A stretch of 53,712 bases of DNA from Acidobacteriota bacterium. GTDB lineage: Bacteria > Acidobacteriota > Vicinamibacteria > Vicinamibacterales > UBA2999. The position numbers were made by a program, and so were the translations under genes. The notes under the pieces were generated by a model. It was given only the letters and a program-made list of their open reading frames with translations, was not told where the DNA came from and did not search any database. The stretch is from the NCBI GenBank assembly GCA_016213695.1, contig JACQZV010000123.1, positions 1 through 53,712 of the forward strand, in the 5' to 3' direction. Positions 38,589-46,761 of the stretch are shown here, piece after piece. Each line of letters begins with the position of its first letter. The stretch's first letter is position 1.

Positions 38589-38676
38589 AGCACGGCCGCC
38601 CGGCTCGTCCACGGGCCCTTCCTTCACAGGTGCAGTTGACTTCGCGCCTGCCGATCCCTAAGGTACCCTCGAATTC

Positions 38677-39069
38677 ATGAACGTCGACACGAGCTGTTTC
38701 GCGGACGAAGTCGTCGTCGATTTTCCGTCGGTCGCCCCGGCGGTTGAGCGGATGCGCCGGTCGTTTCTTGCCGAGGAGCGGGTGGCTGCGCTGCGCGCGA
38801 CGATTCTGCTCACGGCGCACGCGGCGCGGCGCGGCGCCATGGTACCGGTCGAGGTGCCCGTCCCGCGCACCTGCCGCGCGTGCGGCGGCCGCGGCGAAAC
38901 GTGGACCGGGCCGTGCAGCTGCTGCCGCGGCAGCGGCGACGAGCTTCGGCGCCATCAGCTGCAGGTTGCGGTGCCCGCCGGCGTCCTCGACGGCGCGCGG
39001 TTCACCGTCACGCTCTCGTCCCGCCACAACCCGCCAACCCGTCTCGAGCTCCGCGTCCTCGTCTCGTAA
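38677..39069 (+). CDS. DnaJ-like zinc-finger/C-terminal-domain protein lacking a J domain
   Basis: CRACGGRGE...CSCCRGSGD zinc motif followed by a DnaJ CTD-like VAVPAGVLDGARFTVTLS; no HPD. Confidence 0.7.
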   Translation: MNVDTSCFADEVVVDFPSVAPAVERMRRSFLAEERVAALRATILLTAHAARRGAMVPVEVPVPRTCRACGGRGETWTGPCSCCRGSGDELRRHQLQVAVPAGVLDGARFTVTLSSRHNPPTRLELRVLVS

Positions 39070-39465
39070 GTGGATCGCCACGTCAGGCTTCTCGGCATCC
39101 TGGCGAGCCTCTGGGGCGCGCTGGCGACGCTGGTCGGCGTCTCCATGCTCCTGCTGGCCGGCGGCGCCCTGGCCATCGTCGCCGATCCCGAGGCCACAGC
39201 CGTCTCCTTCGCCGCGGGACTCACGGCGTGGATCTTTGCCTCGATCGGCGTCTTCTCGCTGGTCTGGGGAGTGGCGCATCTCTGGGTCGCTACCCGACTG
39301 CGACGGCGGCACGCGCGAGGCCGCGTCGTCATGCTCGGTCTGGGCGTCGTCAACCTGCTGGTGTTTCCTTTCGGTACCGCGCTCGGTGCGTACGCGCTGT
39401 GGGTGCTGCTGACCAACGAGGGGCGCCGCCTGTTCGTGGCGCCGCACGTCGAGGCGATAAGATAG
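39070..39465 (+). CDS. Hypothetical membrane protein
   Basis: Several hydrophobic helices; GTG immediately after the upstream stop. Confidence 0.65.
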   Translation: MDRHVRLLGILASLWGALATLVGVSMLLLAGGALAIVADPEATAVSFAAGLTAWIFASIGVFSLVWGVAHLWVATRLRRRHARGRVVMLGLGVVNLLVFPFGTALGAYALWVLLTNEGRRLFVAPHVEAIR

Positions 39466-39467
39466 AG

Positions 39468-40571
39468 ATGATGTCCTCGACGCTCGATCGCGATGCGGTG
39501 CTGGGTGCGCTCAAGATCGTGACCGATCCCGACTTGCGGCGCGATATCGTGTCGCTCGGCTTCGTCAAGAACCTCACAATCGACAGCGGCCGTGTGTCGT
39601 TCACCATCGAGCTGACCACGCCTGCCTGCCCCGTCAAGGATCAGTTGCGGGAGCAGGCGGCTGCCGCGGTGCGCGCGCTGGCCGGCGTGGTCGACGTCAC
39701 GATTCAGATGACGGCCAACGTCCGTTCGGTGTCTGCCCCCGAAACCGGGAGGACTCCGCTGCCCGGCGTGAAAAATGTCGTCGCGGTCGGGGCCGGCAAG
39801 GGAGGGGTCGGGAAGACGACCGTAGCGGTGAATCTCGCGCTGGCGCTGGCCCGCTGCGGGAGCCGTGTCGGCATTCTCGACGGCGACATCTACGGACCGA
39901 ACGTGCCCATCATGCTGGGACTGCAGACGCAGTTGACCACGGACGGGCAGCGCATCCAGCCGGCGGAGAAGTACGGCGTGCAGGTCGTGTCGATGGGCTT
40001 CCTCACCGGGGAGGACGCCCCGGTGATCTGGCGCGGCCCGATGCTCCACGGCGCCATCCAGCAGTTTTTCCGGGACGTCGCGTGGCACGACCTGGACTAC
40101 CTGATCGTGGACATGCCGCCCGGCACCGGAGACGTGGCGCTTAGTCTCAGTCAGACCGTCCCGGTGGCCGGCGCGATTGTCGTGACGACGCCACAGCAGG
40201 TATCGCTCGCGGACACGCGCCGCGCGGTCCGGATGTACCAGAAACTGAACATCCAGCCGCTCGGCGTCGTGGAGAACATGAGCTATTACGCGTGCCCCAA
40301 CTGCCACCACGAGGCCGACATCTTCGGGTACGGCGGCGGCGAAACGCTCGCGCAATCGATGGAGGTGCCGTTCCTCGGCCGTCTACCGGTGTACCAGCCA
40401 ATCCGGGAGGGGAGCGATAACGGAGTGCCGTTGGTTGTCAGCGAGCCGGGGTCGCCGGCGGGGCGTGCGTTCGTCACGTTGGCCGAGCGCACGGCGGCGC
40501 AGATTTCGATCGCGGCGCACAAGGCCGCCGAGGCGAACAAGGGGAAGATTCCGCTTATTCAAGTCCGGTGA
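39468..40571 (+). CDS. Mrp/NBP35-type iron-sulfur carrier P-loop ATPase with N-terminal MIP18-like domain
   Basis: DRDAVLGALKIVTDPDLRRDIVSLGFVKNL; GKGGVGKTTVAVNLA; ACPNCHHEADIFG CxxC. Confidence 0.94.
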   Translation: MMSSTLDRDAVLGALKIVTDPDLRRDIVSLGFVKNLTIDSGRVSFTIELTTPACPVKDQLREQAAAAVRALAGVVDVTIQMTANVRSVSAPETGRTPLPGVKNVVAVGAGKGGVGKTTVAVNLALALARCGSRVGILDGDIYGPNVPIMLGLQTQLTTDGQRIQPAEKYGVQVVSMGFLTGEDAPVIWRGPMLHGAIQQFFRDVAWHDLDYLIVDMPPGTGDVALSLSQTVPVAGAIVVTTPQQVSLADTRRAVRMYQKLNIQPLGVVENMSYYACPNCHHEADIFGYGGGETLAQSMEVPFLGRLPVYQPIREGSDNGVPLVVSEPGSPAGRAFVTLAERTAAQISIAAHKAAEANKGKIPLIQVR

Positions 40572-41556
40572 CGCGCACGCCGGCGGCGGTCTGGAACGCC
40601 GCGCTGGCGGCGACGCGGACGGCGTCACCTGCGGGGATCAGATAGAGCGCCGCCACACGGTGCGCCTCTGCCCAGCGCAGCCCCTCATCCGGTCCCATCA
40701 CAAAAAGCGCCGTCGAGAGCGCGTCGGCCGCCAGCCCGCGCCGATGCCAGACGCTCACCGATCCGCCAAATCGCGCGGGTTGACCCGATCGCGGATCGAA
40801 GATGTGACTGACGCGAATACCGTTGACGACGAGGTTTCGTTCGGATCCGCCGCTCGTAGAGAGCGATCCCTCCAGCAGGCGAACCTGCAGAAACGGCCGG
40901 TCGCGGTGGCGGGGGTCTGCTATGGCAACCGGCCATCCGCCGGCCGGAGTCGGTCCGCCGACCGAGATCTGACCGCCGAGGTTGATCATCCACGCAGAAT
41001 CACCGAGTGCCGCGTCGACGCGGTCGAGCGCTTCACCCTTGCCGAACGCGCCCACGTCGATCGTGGCGTCAGCGTGCTTCGTGAGCGTGCACCGCGACGA
41101 GTCGAAGGAGAGCCGCGACAGACCCGAGAGCGATTGGGCCCGGCGCGCAGCCTCCCGCGTTGGTATCGCGCCCTCCCCATGAACGTCCCAGGCTTCGAGC
41201 AGCCGTCCGATACCTGGGTCGAACGCGCCGCCGGTCGCCTCGTACCACTGCCATACGGCGGCAAACATGTGGCACAGCGTGGGCGTCGCCTGCCACGGCA
41301 CTCCGACCGGCTGATGGTTCAGCGCTGAGATGCGGCTCGTGTCGCGCCACGTACTGAGTTCGCCCTCTGTCTCGTCGAGCACCGCAAGGGCGGTGTCGAG
41401 CGCGGCACGTCCTGTGTCGCGCGTCGGTGCGTAGGCGGCGAGGGTTGCACGGGTGCCCATGACGTAGACGTCACGCGCGACAAGCGCGGGGGCGCCGCCT
41501 CTGGCAGCGAGGGCGGCGCAGCTCGTCAGCGCCAGCGCCGTAACGAGCCGTGTCAC
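40555..41556 (-). CDS. apbE: FAD:protein FMN transferase (ApbE family)
   Basis: YVMGTRATLAAYA; IDVGAFGKGEALDRV; WMINLGGQISVGG; HIFDPRSGQPA; LSTALFVMGPDEGL. GTG overlaps the upstream TGA. Confidence 0.93.
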   Translation of the reverse strand: MTRLVTALALTSCAALAARGGAPALVARDVYVMGTRATLAAYAPTRDTGRAALDTALAVLDETEGELSTWRDTSRISALNHQPVGVPWQATPTLCHMFAAVWQWYEATGGAFDPGIGRLLEAWDVHGEGAIPTREAARRAQSLSGLSRLSFDSSRCTLTKHADATIDVGAFGKGEALDRVDAALGDSAWMINLGGQISVGGPTPAGGWPVAIADPRHRDRPFLQVRLLEGSLSTSGGSERNLVVNGIRVSHIFDPRSGQPARFGGSVSVWHRRGLAADALSTALFVMGPDEGLRWAEAHRVAALYLIPAGDAVRVAASAAFQTAAGVRVTGLE

Positions 41557-42008
41557 GCCACCTCGCGGACGGCGGAATTCTGTCGGCGCCCAAGACGAGC
41601 GCTGACGACGAGGTGTGCGCCGTATGTCAGGGAAAAGACCGCGCCGGCTGCCACGTGAGCGATCACGAGCGCGCGCAGCCACGCGGCGTCGGATGTGACT
41701 TGCAGCAGGTAGCCGGACAGGACCATGAGGGCAAGAGTGCCGAGCGAGAGGTAGCCCGAACGCCGGTTCGGCAGCGCCGACGCGCCGAGCTTCTTCATCA
41801 CATGCGCATCGAGGACGATGCCGAACACAAAAATGAAGCCGGGCGAGGCGATGACGTGCAGGCTGAGTGCGGGCACCTGCCAGGGGTGGTTCACCACCGC
41901 AAAGGCGTCTGCTGCCTCGACAAAATATTTCATCCACAGGTACGCGAAGCCGGTGGCTGAGACGACGAACGCCAGCGCATTAAACGTCCATCGCTGCCAG
42001 CGCTTCAC
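41553..42008 (-). CDS. Four-TM, His-rich membrane protein (b-type cytochrome-like)
   Basis: Four hydrophobic helices; His in NHPW, LHVIA, DAHVMKK, IAHVA, GAHLVV. GTG overlaps the upstream TGA. Confidence 0.7.
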   Translation of the reverse strand: MKRWQRWTFNALAFVVSATGFAYLWMKYFVEAADAFAVVNHPWQVPALSLHVIASPGFIFVFGIVLDAHVMKKLGASALPNRRSGYLSLGTLALMVLSGYLLQVTSDAAWLRALVIAHVAAGAVFSLTYGAHLVVSARLGRRQNSAVREVA

Positions 42009-42565
42009 CGCCCGCCTCCACCCATCAGCACCTGATCGACGGCGAGTACACGCCTGACGGCTTCAGTGGCGGCCCGGGCCGTCAGTGTCGCGCCCGCGAG
42101 AGGACGAAGCGCGCGGTTCATCGCCAGGTCGTTAGTGAGACCTCGTCCCTGGTATTGCCGAAGCCACGGTTCCGGCGCGTGGAACTCCGGCGGCTCGAGA
42201 AAAGCGGTGACGTCGAGACGCAGGACGTGTCCCTCAGAGTCGAGCGAGATCAGCAGGCTTTCCTTCTTCGTTCGCACGGTGTGAGTGTCGACGTAGGCGC
42301 GCCCGACGGTTCGGCCGTCCCGCGACGCGACATAGCGGGCGACCAGTGCGGATGGGACGCGTGTTCCTGCCCGCACCGCGGCCCCCTTCATCTGCGCCGG
42401 CGTCAGGAACAGCTGCTCGGCCCGGATCTGCGCGCCAGGATATACACCGGCCAGCGCCTCCTCGCGGCTGAGCGCCTGCGTATTCGGGGTGGCTCCCGCG
42501 TAGATCCAAAGCCCGACACACAGAGCTTGAAGCCCGCGCATTCGATATGTCACGGCGTCGCGCAT
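42005..42565 (-). CDS. FMN_bind domain protein, exported
   Basis: N-terminal hydrophobic segment; C-terminal LAGATLTARAATEAVRRVL resembles the ApbE flavinylation motif (S/T)GAT. Confidence 0.75.
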   Translation of the reverse strand: MRDAVTYRMRGLQALCVGLWIYAGATPNTQALSREEALAGVYPGAQIRAEQLFLTPAQMKGAAVRAGTRVPSALVARYVASRDGRTVGRAYVDTHTVRTKKESLLISLDSEGHVLRLDVTAFLEPPEFHAPEPWLRQYQGRGLTNDLAMNRALRPLAGATLTARAATEAVRRVLAVDQVLMGGGGR

Positions 42566-42566
42566 C

Positions 42567-43928
42567 TCAGAAGGCGTATCCGAGACTAACGTTGAACTGG
42601 CCGCGACCCGTGCGGGCGGCGTTGGTGACCCGCTGGTAGTCAGCCTTGATTGCCACGTTCGGAATCGGCTTCAGTTCCACACCGAGTGTCGTGAACGTGC
42701 CGTCGCGCGCGAGGTCTTCTCGAAAGCCCTGCGGAATGCGGCTCTGCGTGTTCACTCGTTCGTAGCGCACGTACGGCGTCAGGGCGAGCGCTGTGCCGTA
42801 CTGAGACAGGACGTTGTAGCCCGCCTGAACGTAGCCGCCATGCATCGTCTCCGCGACGGGGGTTTCGACCGCGAGGCCAATCGCGCGGCTGGCCTGGCCA
42901 GCGTTGTCGACGCCCGCATGCGCGAACAGCGCCCGGAAATCGATACCGCGTACCTGCGCCTGGGCATGACCTTCAACGATCGTCGTCTGGACTTCGAGGT
43001 CGCCAAGCGCCGCCTGGCCGGAGTTCCCGGTGTAGAGGCCGATGCCCCCGACGATGCCGGGTACTGGAGCGACATCCAGTCGGCCGGAAAATGCCGGTCT
43101 GTCGGCGACCGCCTCGACGCCGCCCTGCCTGCCGCCGCGCAACCCGGCCGAGGTGAAGCTCTCGGCTTTGAAACCGTTGGTGATGTAGGCGCGGACGTTG
43201 AGCCGGCCAACAGATGCGAGCAGGCCGGCGCCGTTTTCATGCCAGGTGGACGGGATGATGCGCCGCTCGGTTTCAGGCCGGCGCGTGCCGAGAAACACGT
43301 TCGGCTCGTGGAACTCGTTGACGAGCCCGAGCGGAATCAGCACCATCCCGCCTCGTAGCGTCAGCCTGTCGTTCACGAGGTAGTCGATGTACGCGAATTC
43401 GACGCCCACCTCTTCACCGCCGTGTTCCAGTTCGATCTCCGAGTTGACGAGGAACCGGTCGTTAAAGCGGTAGCCCGCATACAGCACCGCGCGAAGGAAA
43501 TCGAGGCGCGTGGACGGGGCCCCCGCAGCGCCGCGTTCGTTCTCGTCGTTGAAATGTTCGAGCAGCATCTCGCCGTAGCCGGCGAGCGATACGCCTTGAG
43601 TGGCGCGTCGATAGGTCGCGGCGGCCGAGGGCGCCAGACCGAGCGCCCGTCGCCGCTCCTCGGTCAGTTCGGCCTGGGCCGCTTCGCCGCTGCGAAGCTG
43701 TTCGACTTCGGCCGCGAGAACATCGATGCGTCGGCGGAGCTCATCGATCGACGTGCTCTCCTGCGTTTCGACGGCGGATGCGGGCCCGGGAGCGTCAGCG
43801 GGTTGAGTGGTGGTCGATGGACCGCCGTCGATAGCCCCGTCGGGCTGCTGCGCGGCTGTCGGTGCCGCGGAAAGTGTGAGCAGGGCGGCTGCGAAGCAGA
43901 ATCCCGTGGCGCGCGTGGTGCGAGGCAT
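42567..43928 (-). CDS. Outer-membrane porin-like protein
   Basis: Signal peptide; coiled-coil N-terminus IDELRRRIDVLAAEVEQLRSG; beta-strand pattern ending GQFNVSLGYAF. Confidence 0.8.
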   Translation of the reverse strand: MPRTTRATGFCFAAALLTLSAAPTAAQQPDGAIDGGPSTTTQPADAPGPASAVETQESTSIDELRRRIDVLAAEVEQLRSGEAAQAELTEERRRALGLAPSAAATYRRATQGVSLAGYGEMLLEHFNDENERGAAGAPSTRLDFLRAVLYAGYRFNDRFLVNSEIELEHGGEEVGVEFAYIDYLVNDRLTLRGGMVLIPLGLVNEFHEPNVFLGTRRPETERRIIPSTWHENGAGLLASVGRLNVRAYITNGFKAESFTSAGLRGGRQGGVEAVADRPAFSGRLDVAPVPGIVGGIGLYTGNSGQAALGDLEVQTTIVEGHAQAQVRGIDFRALFAHAGVDNAGQASRAIGLAVETPVAETMHGGYVQAGYNVLSQYGTALALTPYVRYERVNTQSRIPQGFREDLARDGTFTTLGVELKPIPNVAIKADYQRVTNAARTGRGQFNVSLGYAF

Positions 43929-43963
43929 CGAACATGAACTCCTGGCGGCGGCTGTTATTTATC

Positions 43964-43980
43964 GTGAGATTGAGTCTCAC
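43964..43980. promoter_or_regulatory. Fur-like inverted repeat GTGAGA-TTGAG-TCTCAC
   Basis: Perfect 6-bp arms. Core TGAGATTGAGTCTCA matches the 7-1-7 Fur core TGATAATnATTATCA at 10/14. Downstream of the porin -10. Confidence 0.5.
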
Positions 43981-43994
43981 TTTCACGTCAGGAG

Positions 43995-44022
43995 TCTATA
44001 TCCGACTACTTTAGTCGGTCAA
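43995..44022 (-). promoter_or_regulatory. Promoter TTGACC-N16-TATAGA for the porin/FMN/ApbE operon
   Basis: Minus strand: TTGACC (44022-44017), TATAGA (44000-43995). Confidence 0.55.
44002..44018. promoter_or_regulatory. IscR/Rrf2-like operator CCGACTA-CTT-TAGTCGG
   Basis: Perfect 7-bp inverted repeat; GACT-N5-AGTC spacing as in IscR type 1 sites (TGACTRWWWYAGTC). Lies in the -35/-10 spacer. Confidence 0.5.
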
Positions 44023-44052
44023 GCACAGAGACCCGGGATAGGATGCGGTGGC

Positions 44053-45366
44053 GTGGAATACGCAACGCTTCCCTTCATCAAGCAGACGCTCGCCAATGCG
44101 CTTGACGTCATCGTCCACGAGGACCACCACATCCCGATTGTCGCCGTAAACATCTGGTATCACGTGGGTTCAAAGGACGAACAACCAGGCCGTACGGGAT
44201 TCGCCCACCTCTTCGAGCACCTGATGTTCGAAGGCTCCGAACACCACAACTCGGGCTTCTTTCCACCGTTGCAGCAGGCCGGTGCGCTCCTCAACGGCTC
44301 CACCAATACCGACCGTACGAACTACTGGGAAGTCGTGCCGACGAGCGCGCTCGACCGGGCACTCTGGATGGAATCGGACCGGATGGGGTATCTGCTGCCG
44401 GCACTCACGCAGGACCGGTTTGAGACGCAGCGCGACGTCGTCCTGAACGAACGGCGGCAGAATTACGAAAACCGGCCGTACGGGTTCGCCATGATGGCGA
44501 TGACGGCAGCGTTGTTCCCTGAGGACCATCCGTATCACTGGCCCACTATCGGGAGCCCTGATGACATTCGTGCCATGCGCCTTGAGGAAGTGCGGGACTT
44601 CTTCCGGACGTATTACCACCCCGGCAACGCCTCGCTGACGCTGGCCGGTGACATTGACCCCGCCCGGGCGCTCGAACTCGTCGAGCGGTACTTCGGTGAT
44701 CTGCCCGCTGGTCCGAAGCCCCAGTCGGTGCGCGCGGTGGCCGCGCTCGATCGCGAGCGCCGCCTTCTTCTCGAAGACCGCGTGGAGTTGCCGCGTGTCT
44801 ACATGGCCTGGCACTCGCCGCGAATCTTCGCCGACGGCGACGCAGAGATGGATCTCCTCGCCGACCTGCTGGCCAACGGGAAGACGTCCCGTCTCTATCG
44901 CACGCTCGTATTCGAGCGTCGTGTGGCGCTCGATGTCTCCGCGGCTCAGAGCTCGCGCGAGCTGGCAGGCTTCTTCTTGCTGGTCGCCACGGCCGCTCCA
45001 GGACAATCGCTCACCGAGATCTGTGCGGTGATCGATGTCGAACTGCAGAGGCTGGCGGAAGCAGGTCCGTCGGAGGCTGAGATGGAGCGCGCGCGCGCCC
45101 AGACCGAAGCCCAGTTCATGTACCGCCTTCAGACCATCGGTGGCTTTGGGGGCAAGTCCGACCAGTTGAACGCCTACAATGTGTTTCGCGGCGACCCCGG
45201 ATTTTTTGCCACCGATTTGGCCCGTTACCGCGACGCGACGCGTGACGGCGTCGGCGCCGCGGCGCGCCGGACACTCACACGTGACCGCCGCGTGGTCCTT
45301 AGCGTGGTACCACGCGGCCAGGCGCCGCTCGCGTTGCCGGGATCCGACCAGGTCTCTGTCTTCTGA
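44053..45366 (+). CDS. M16 family zinc metallopeptidase (active-type)
   Basis: HxxEH in FAHLFEHLMFEG. GTG 44053 gives VEYATLPFIKQTLANALDVIV; the upstream track ORF is antisense to the porin. Confidence 0.92.
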   Translation: MEYATLPFIKQTLANALDVIVHEDHHIPIVAVNIWYHVGSKDEQPGRTGFAHLFEHLMFEGSEHHNSGFFPPLQQAGALLNGSTNTDRTNYWEVVPTSALDRALWMESDRMGYLLPALTQDRFETQRDVVLNERRQNYENRPYGFAMMAMTAALFPEDHPYHWPTIGSPDDIRAMRLEEVRDFFRTYYHPGNASLTLAGDIDPARALELVERYFGDLPAGPKPQSVRAVAALDRERRLLLEDRVELPRVYMAWHSPRIFADGDAEMDLLADLLANGKTSRLYRTLVFERRVALDVSAAQSSRELAGFFLLVATAAPGQSLTEICAVIDVELQRLAEAGPSEAEMERARAQTEAQFMYRLQTIGGFGGKSDQLNAYNVFRGDPGFFATDLARYRDATRDGVGAAARRTLTRDRRVVLSVVPRGQAPLALPGSDQVSVF

Positions 45367-46733
45367 TGCGCGTGGATCGATCGCGTCTCCCCGATGTCGG
45401 GCCGGACCCCGCCTTTGCATTTCCGAGCATCGCCCGGCATACGCTCGGCAACGGCCTCGACGTCCGCACCGTCGAGCATCAGACGGTCCCGGTCGTGACG
45501 TTCGTCGTCCAGGTCGAGGGGGGGCTCGGCGCCGATCCGGCTGGTGCGGAAGGGCTCGCGGCGCTCACGGCCGACATGGTGGACGAGGGGACGGGCACGT
45601 TGGGCGCCCTCGAGGTCGCCGAATCACTGGCGGCGATCGGCGGCGATTACGACGTCGACGTCGGGCCGGATGTCACCGTGTTCACGCTGACCACGCTGGG
45701 GCGTTTTGCGGAACGTGGCGCGACCCTGCTGGCCGATCTCCTGGTCCGCCCCAGCCTGCGCGACGCCGATTTCGATCGGGTACGGCGCCTGCGACTCGAT
45801 CGCCTCCGTCAACTCAAGGACCTGCCGCCCGCCCTGGCCGAGCGGGCGTTTCTCCGGCTGCTGTACGGCGACCACCCCTACGGCCACCTGGCTATCGGCA
45901 CCGAGTCGGCGCTCACCGGGCTCCAGCTGGACCGGGTCGTTGCATGTCATGCGCGCACATTCGTGCCGAGCCGCGCCACGCTCGTCATCGCCGGCCCGAT
46001 GGCGCATGCCCGATTGCGGACCGTTGCCGAGAACGCATTCTCGCGGTGGCCTGAACACGCGCGAAGCGGAGGCCTCCAGGCCGCCGCCATCGAGCCGATC
46101 AGCCTGCCGACGCGACTGGCGATGGTGCCGCGTGAGGGTGCGGCGCAGTCCGAGCTGCGGATCGGGCACCTGTCGGTTCGACGCAACACGCCAGACTACC
46201 CGTCACTGCTGGTGATGAATGCGGTCCTCGGCGGCCAGTTCGTCAGTCGAATCAATCTCCGTCTTCGTGAGGAGAAGGGCTACACGTACGGCGCCCGGAC
46301 GGGCTTTGCGTGGCGACGCGGGATGTCACCGTTTTCGCTGCAGGCGAGCGTGCGCACCACGGCGACCGCCGACGCCATCCGCGACGTGCTGGCCGAATTC
46401 GAGGCGCTGCGGGGGTCTCGGCCGCCCTCCGACGACGAGATGGCGCTCGCCAAGGCCTCGCTCACGCGGGGCTACCCCCGGAACTTCGAAACGTCGCAGC
46501 AGGTCGCGCGCGCGGTGGCGCAGCTGGCGCTGTACGGTCTGCCCGATACGTATTTCGAAACGTTCATCCCGGAGGTGAACGCGGTCCAGACAGCAGACGT
46601 GGTTCGCGCCGCGAAGCACTACGTCGATCCGGCGCGCGCGGCAACGCTCATCGTGGGCGATCATGCCGTGATTCGCGACTCACTGGACACGCTGGGCCTC
46701 GGCGCCCCGGAGCTGCTGTCGCCCGGCCCATAG
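45366..46733 (+). CDS. M16 family peptidase-like protein (lacks HxxEH)
   Basis: TGATG coupling. RINLRLREEKGYTYGARTGF M16 motif; AGLAALTADMVDEG in place of HxxEH. Confidence 0.9.
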   Translation: MRVDRSRLPDVGPDPAFAFPSIARHTLGNGLDVRTVEHQTVPVVTFVVQVEGGLGADPAGAEGLAALTADMVDEGTGTLGALEVAESLAAIGGDYDVDVGPDVTVFTLTTLGRFAERGATLLADLLVRPSLRDADFDRVRRLRLDRLRQLKDLPPALAERAFLRLLYGDHPYGHLAIGTESALTGLQLDRVVACHARTFVPSRATLVIAGPMAHARLRTVAENAFSRWPEHARSGGLQAAAIEPISLPTRLAMVPREGAAQSELRIGHLSVRRNTPDYPSLLVMNAVLGGQFVSRINLRLREEKGYTYGARTGFAWRRGMSPFSLQASVRTTATADAIRDVLAEFEALRGSRPPSDDEMALAKASLTRGYPRNFETSQQVARAVAQLALYGLPDTYFETFIPEVNAVQTADVVRAAKHYVDPARAATLIVGDHAVIRDSLDTLGLGAPELLSPGP

Positions 46734-46761
46734 GACGTTCCGTGACGGCCCGCCCCGCGGC

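Noticed and set aside
43807-44052. N-terminal extension of the M16 ORF beginning at 43807
   Set aside because: Antisense to the porin and crosses the promoter/operator region; M16 homology starts at about GTG 44053.
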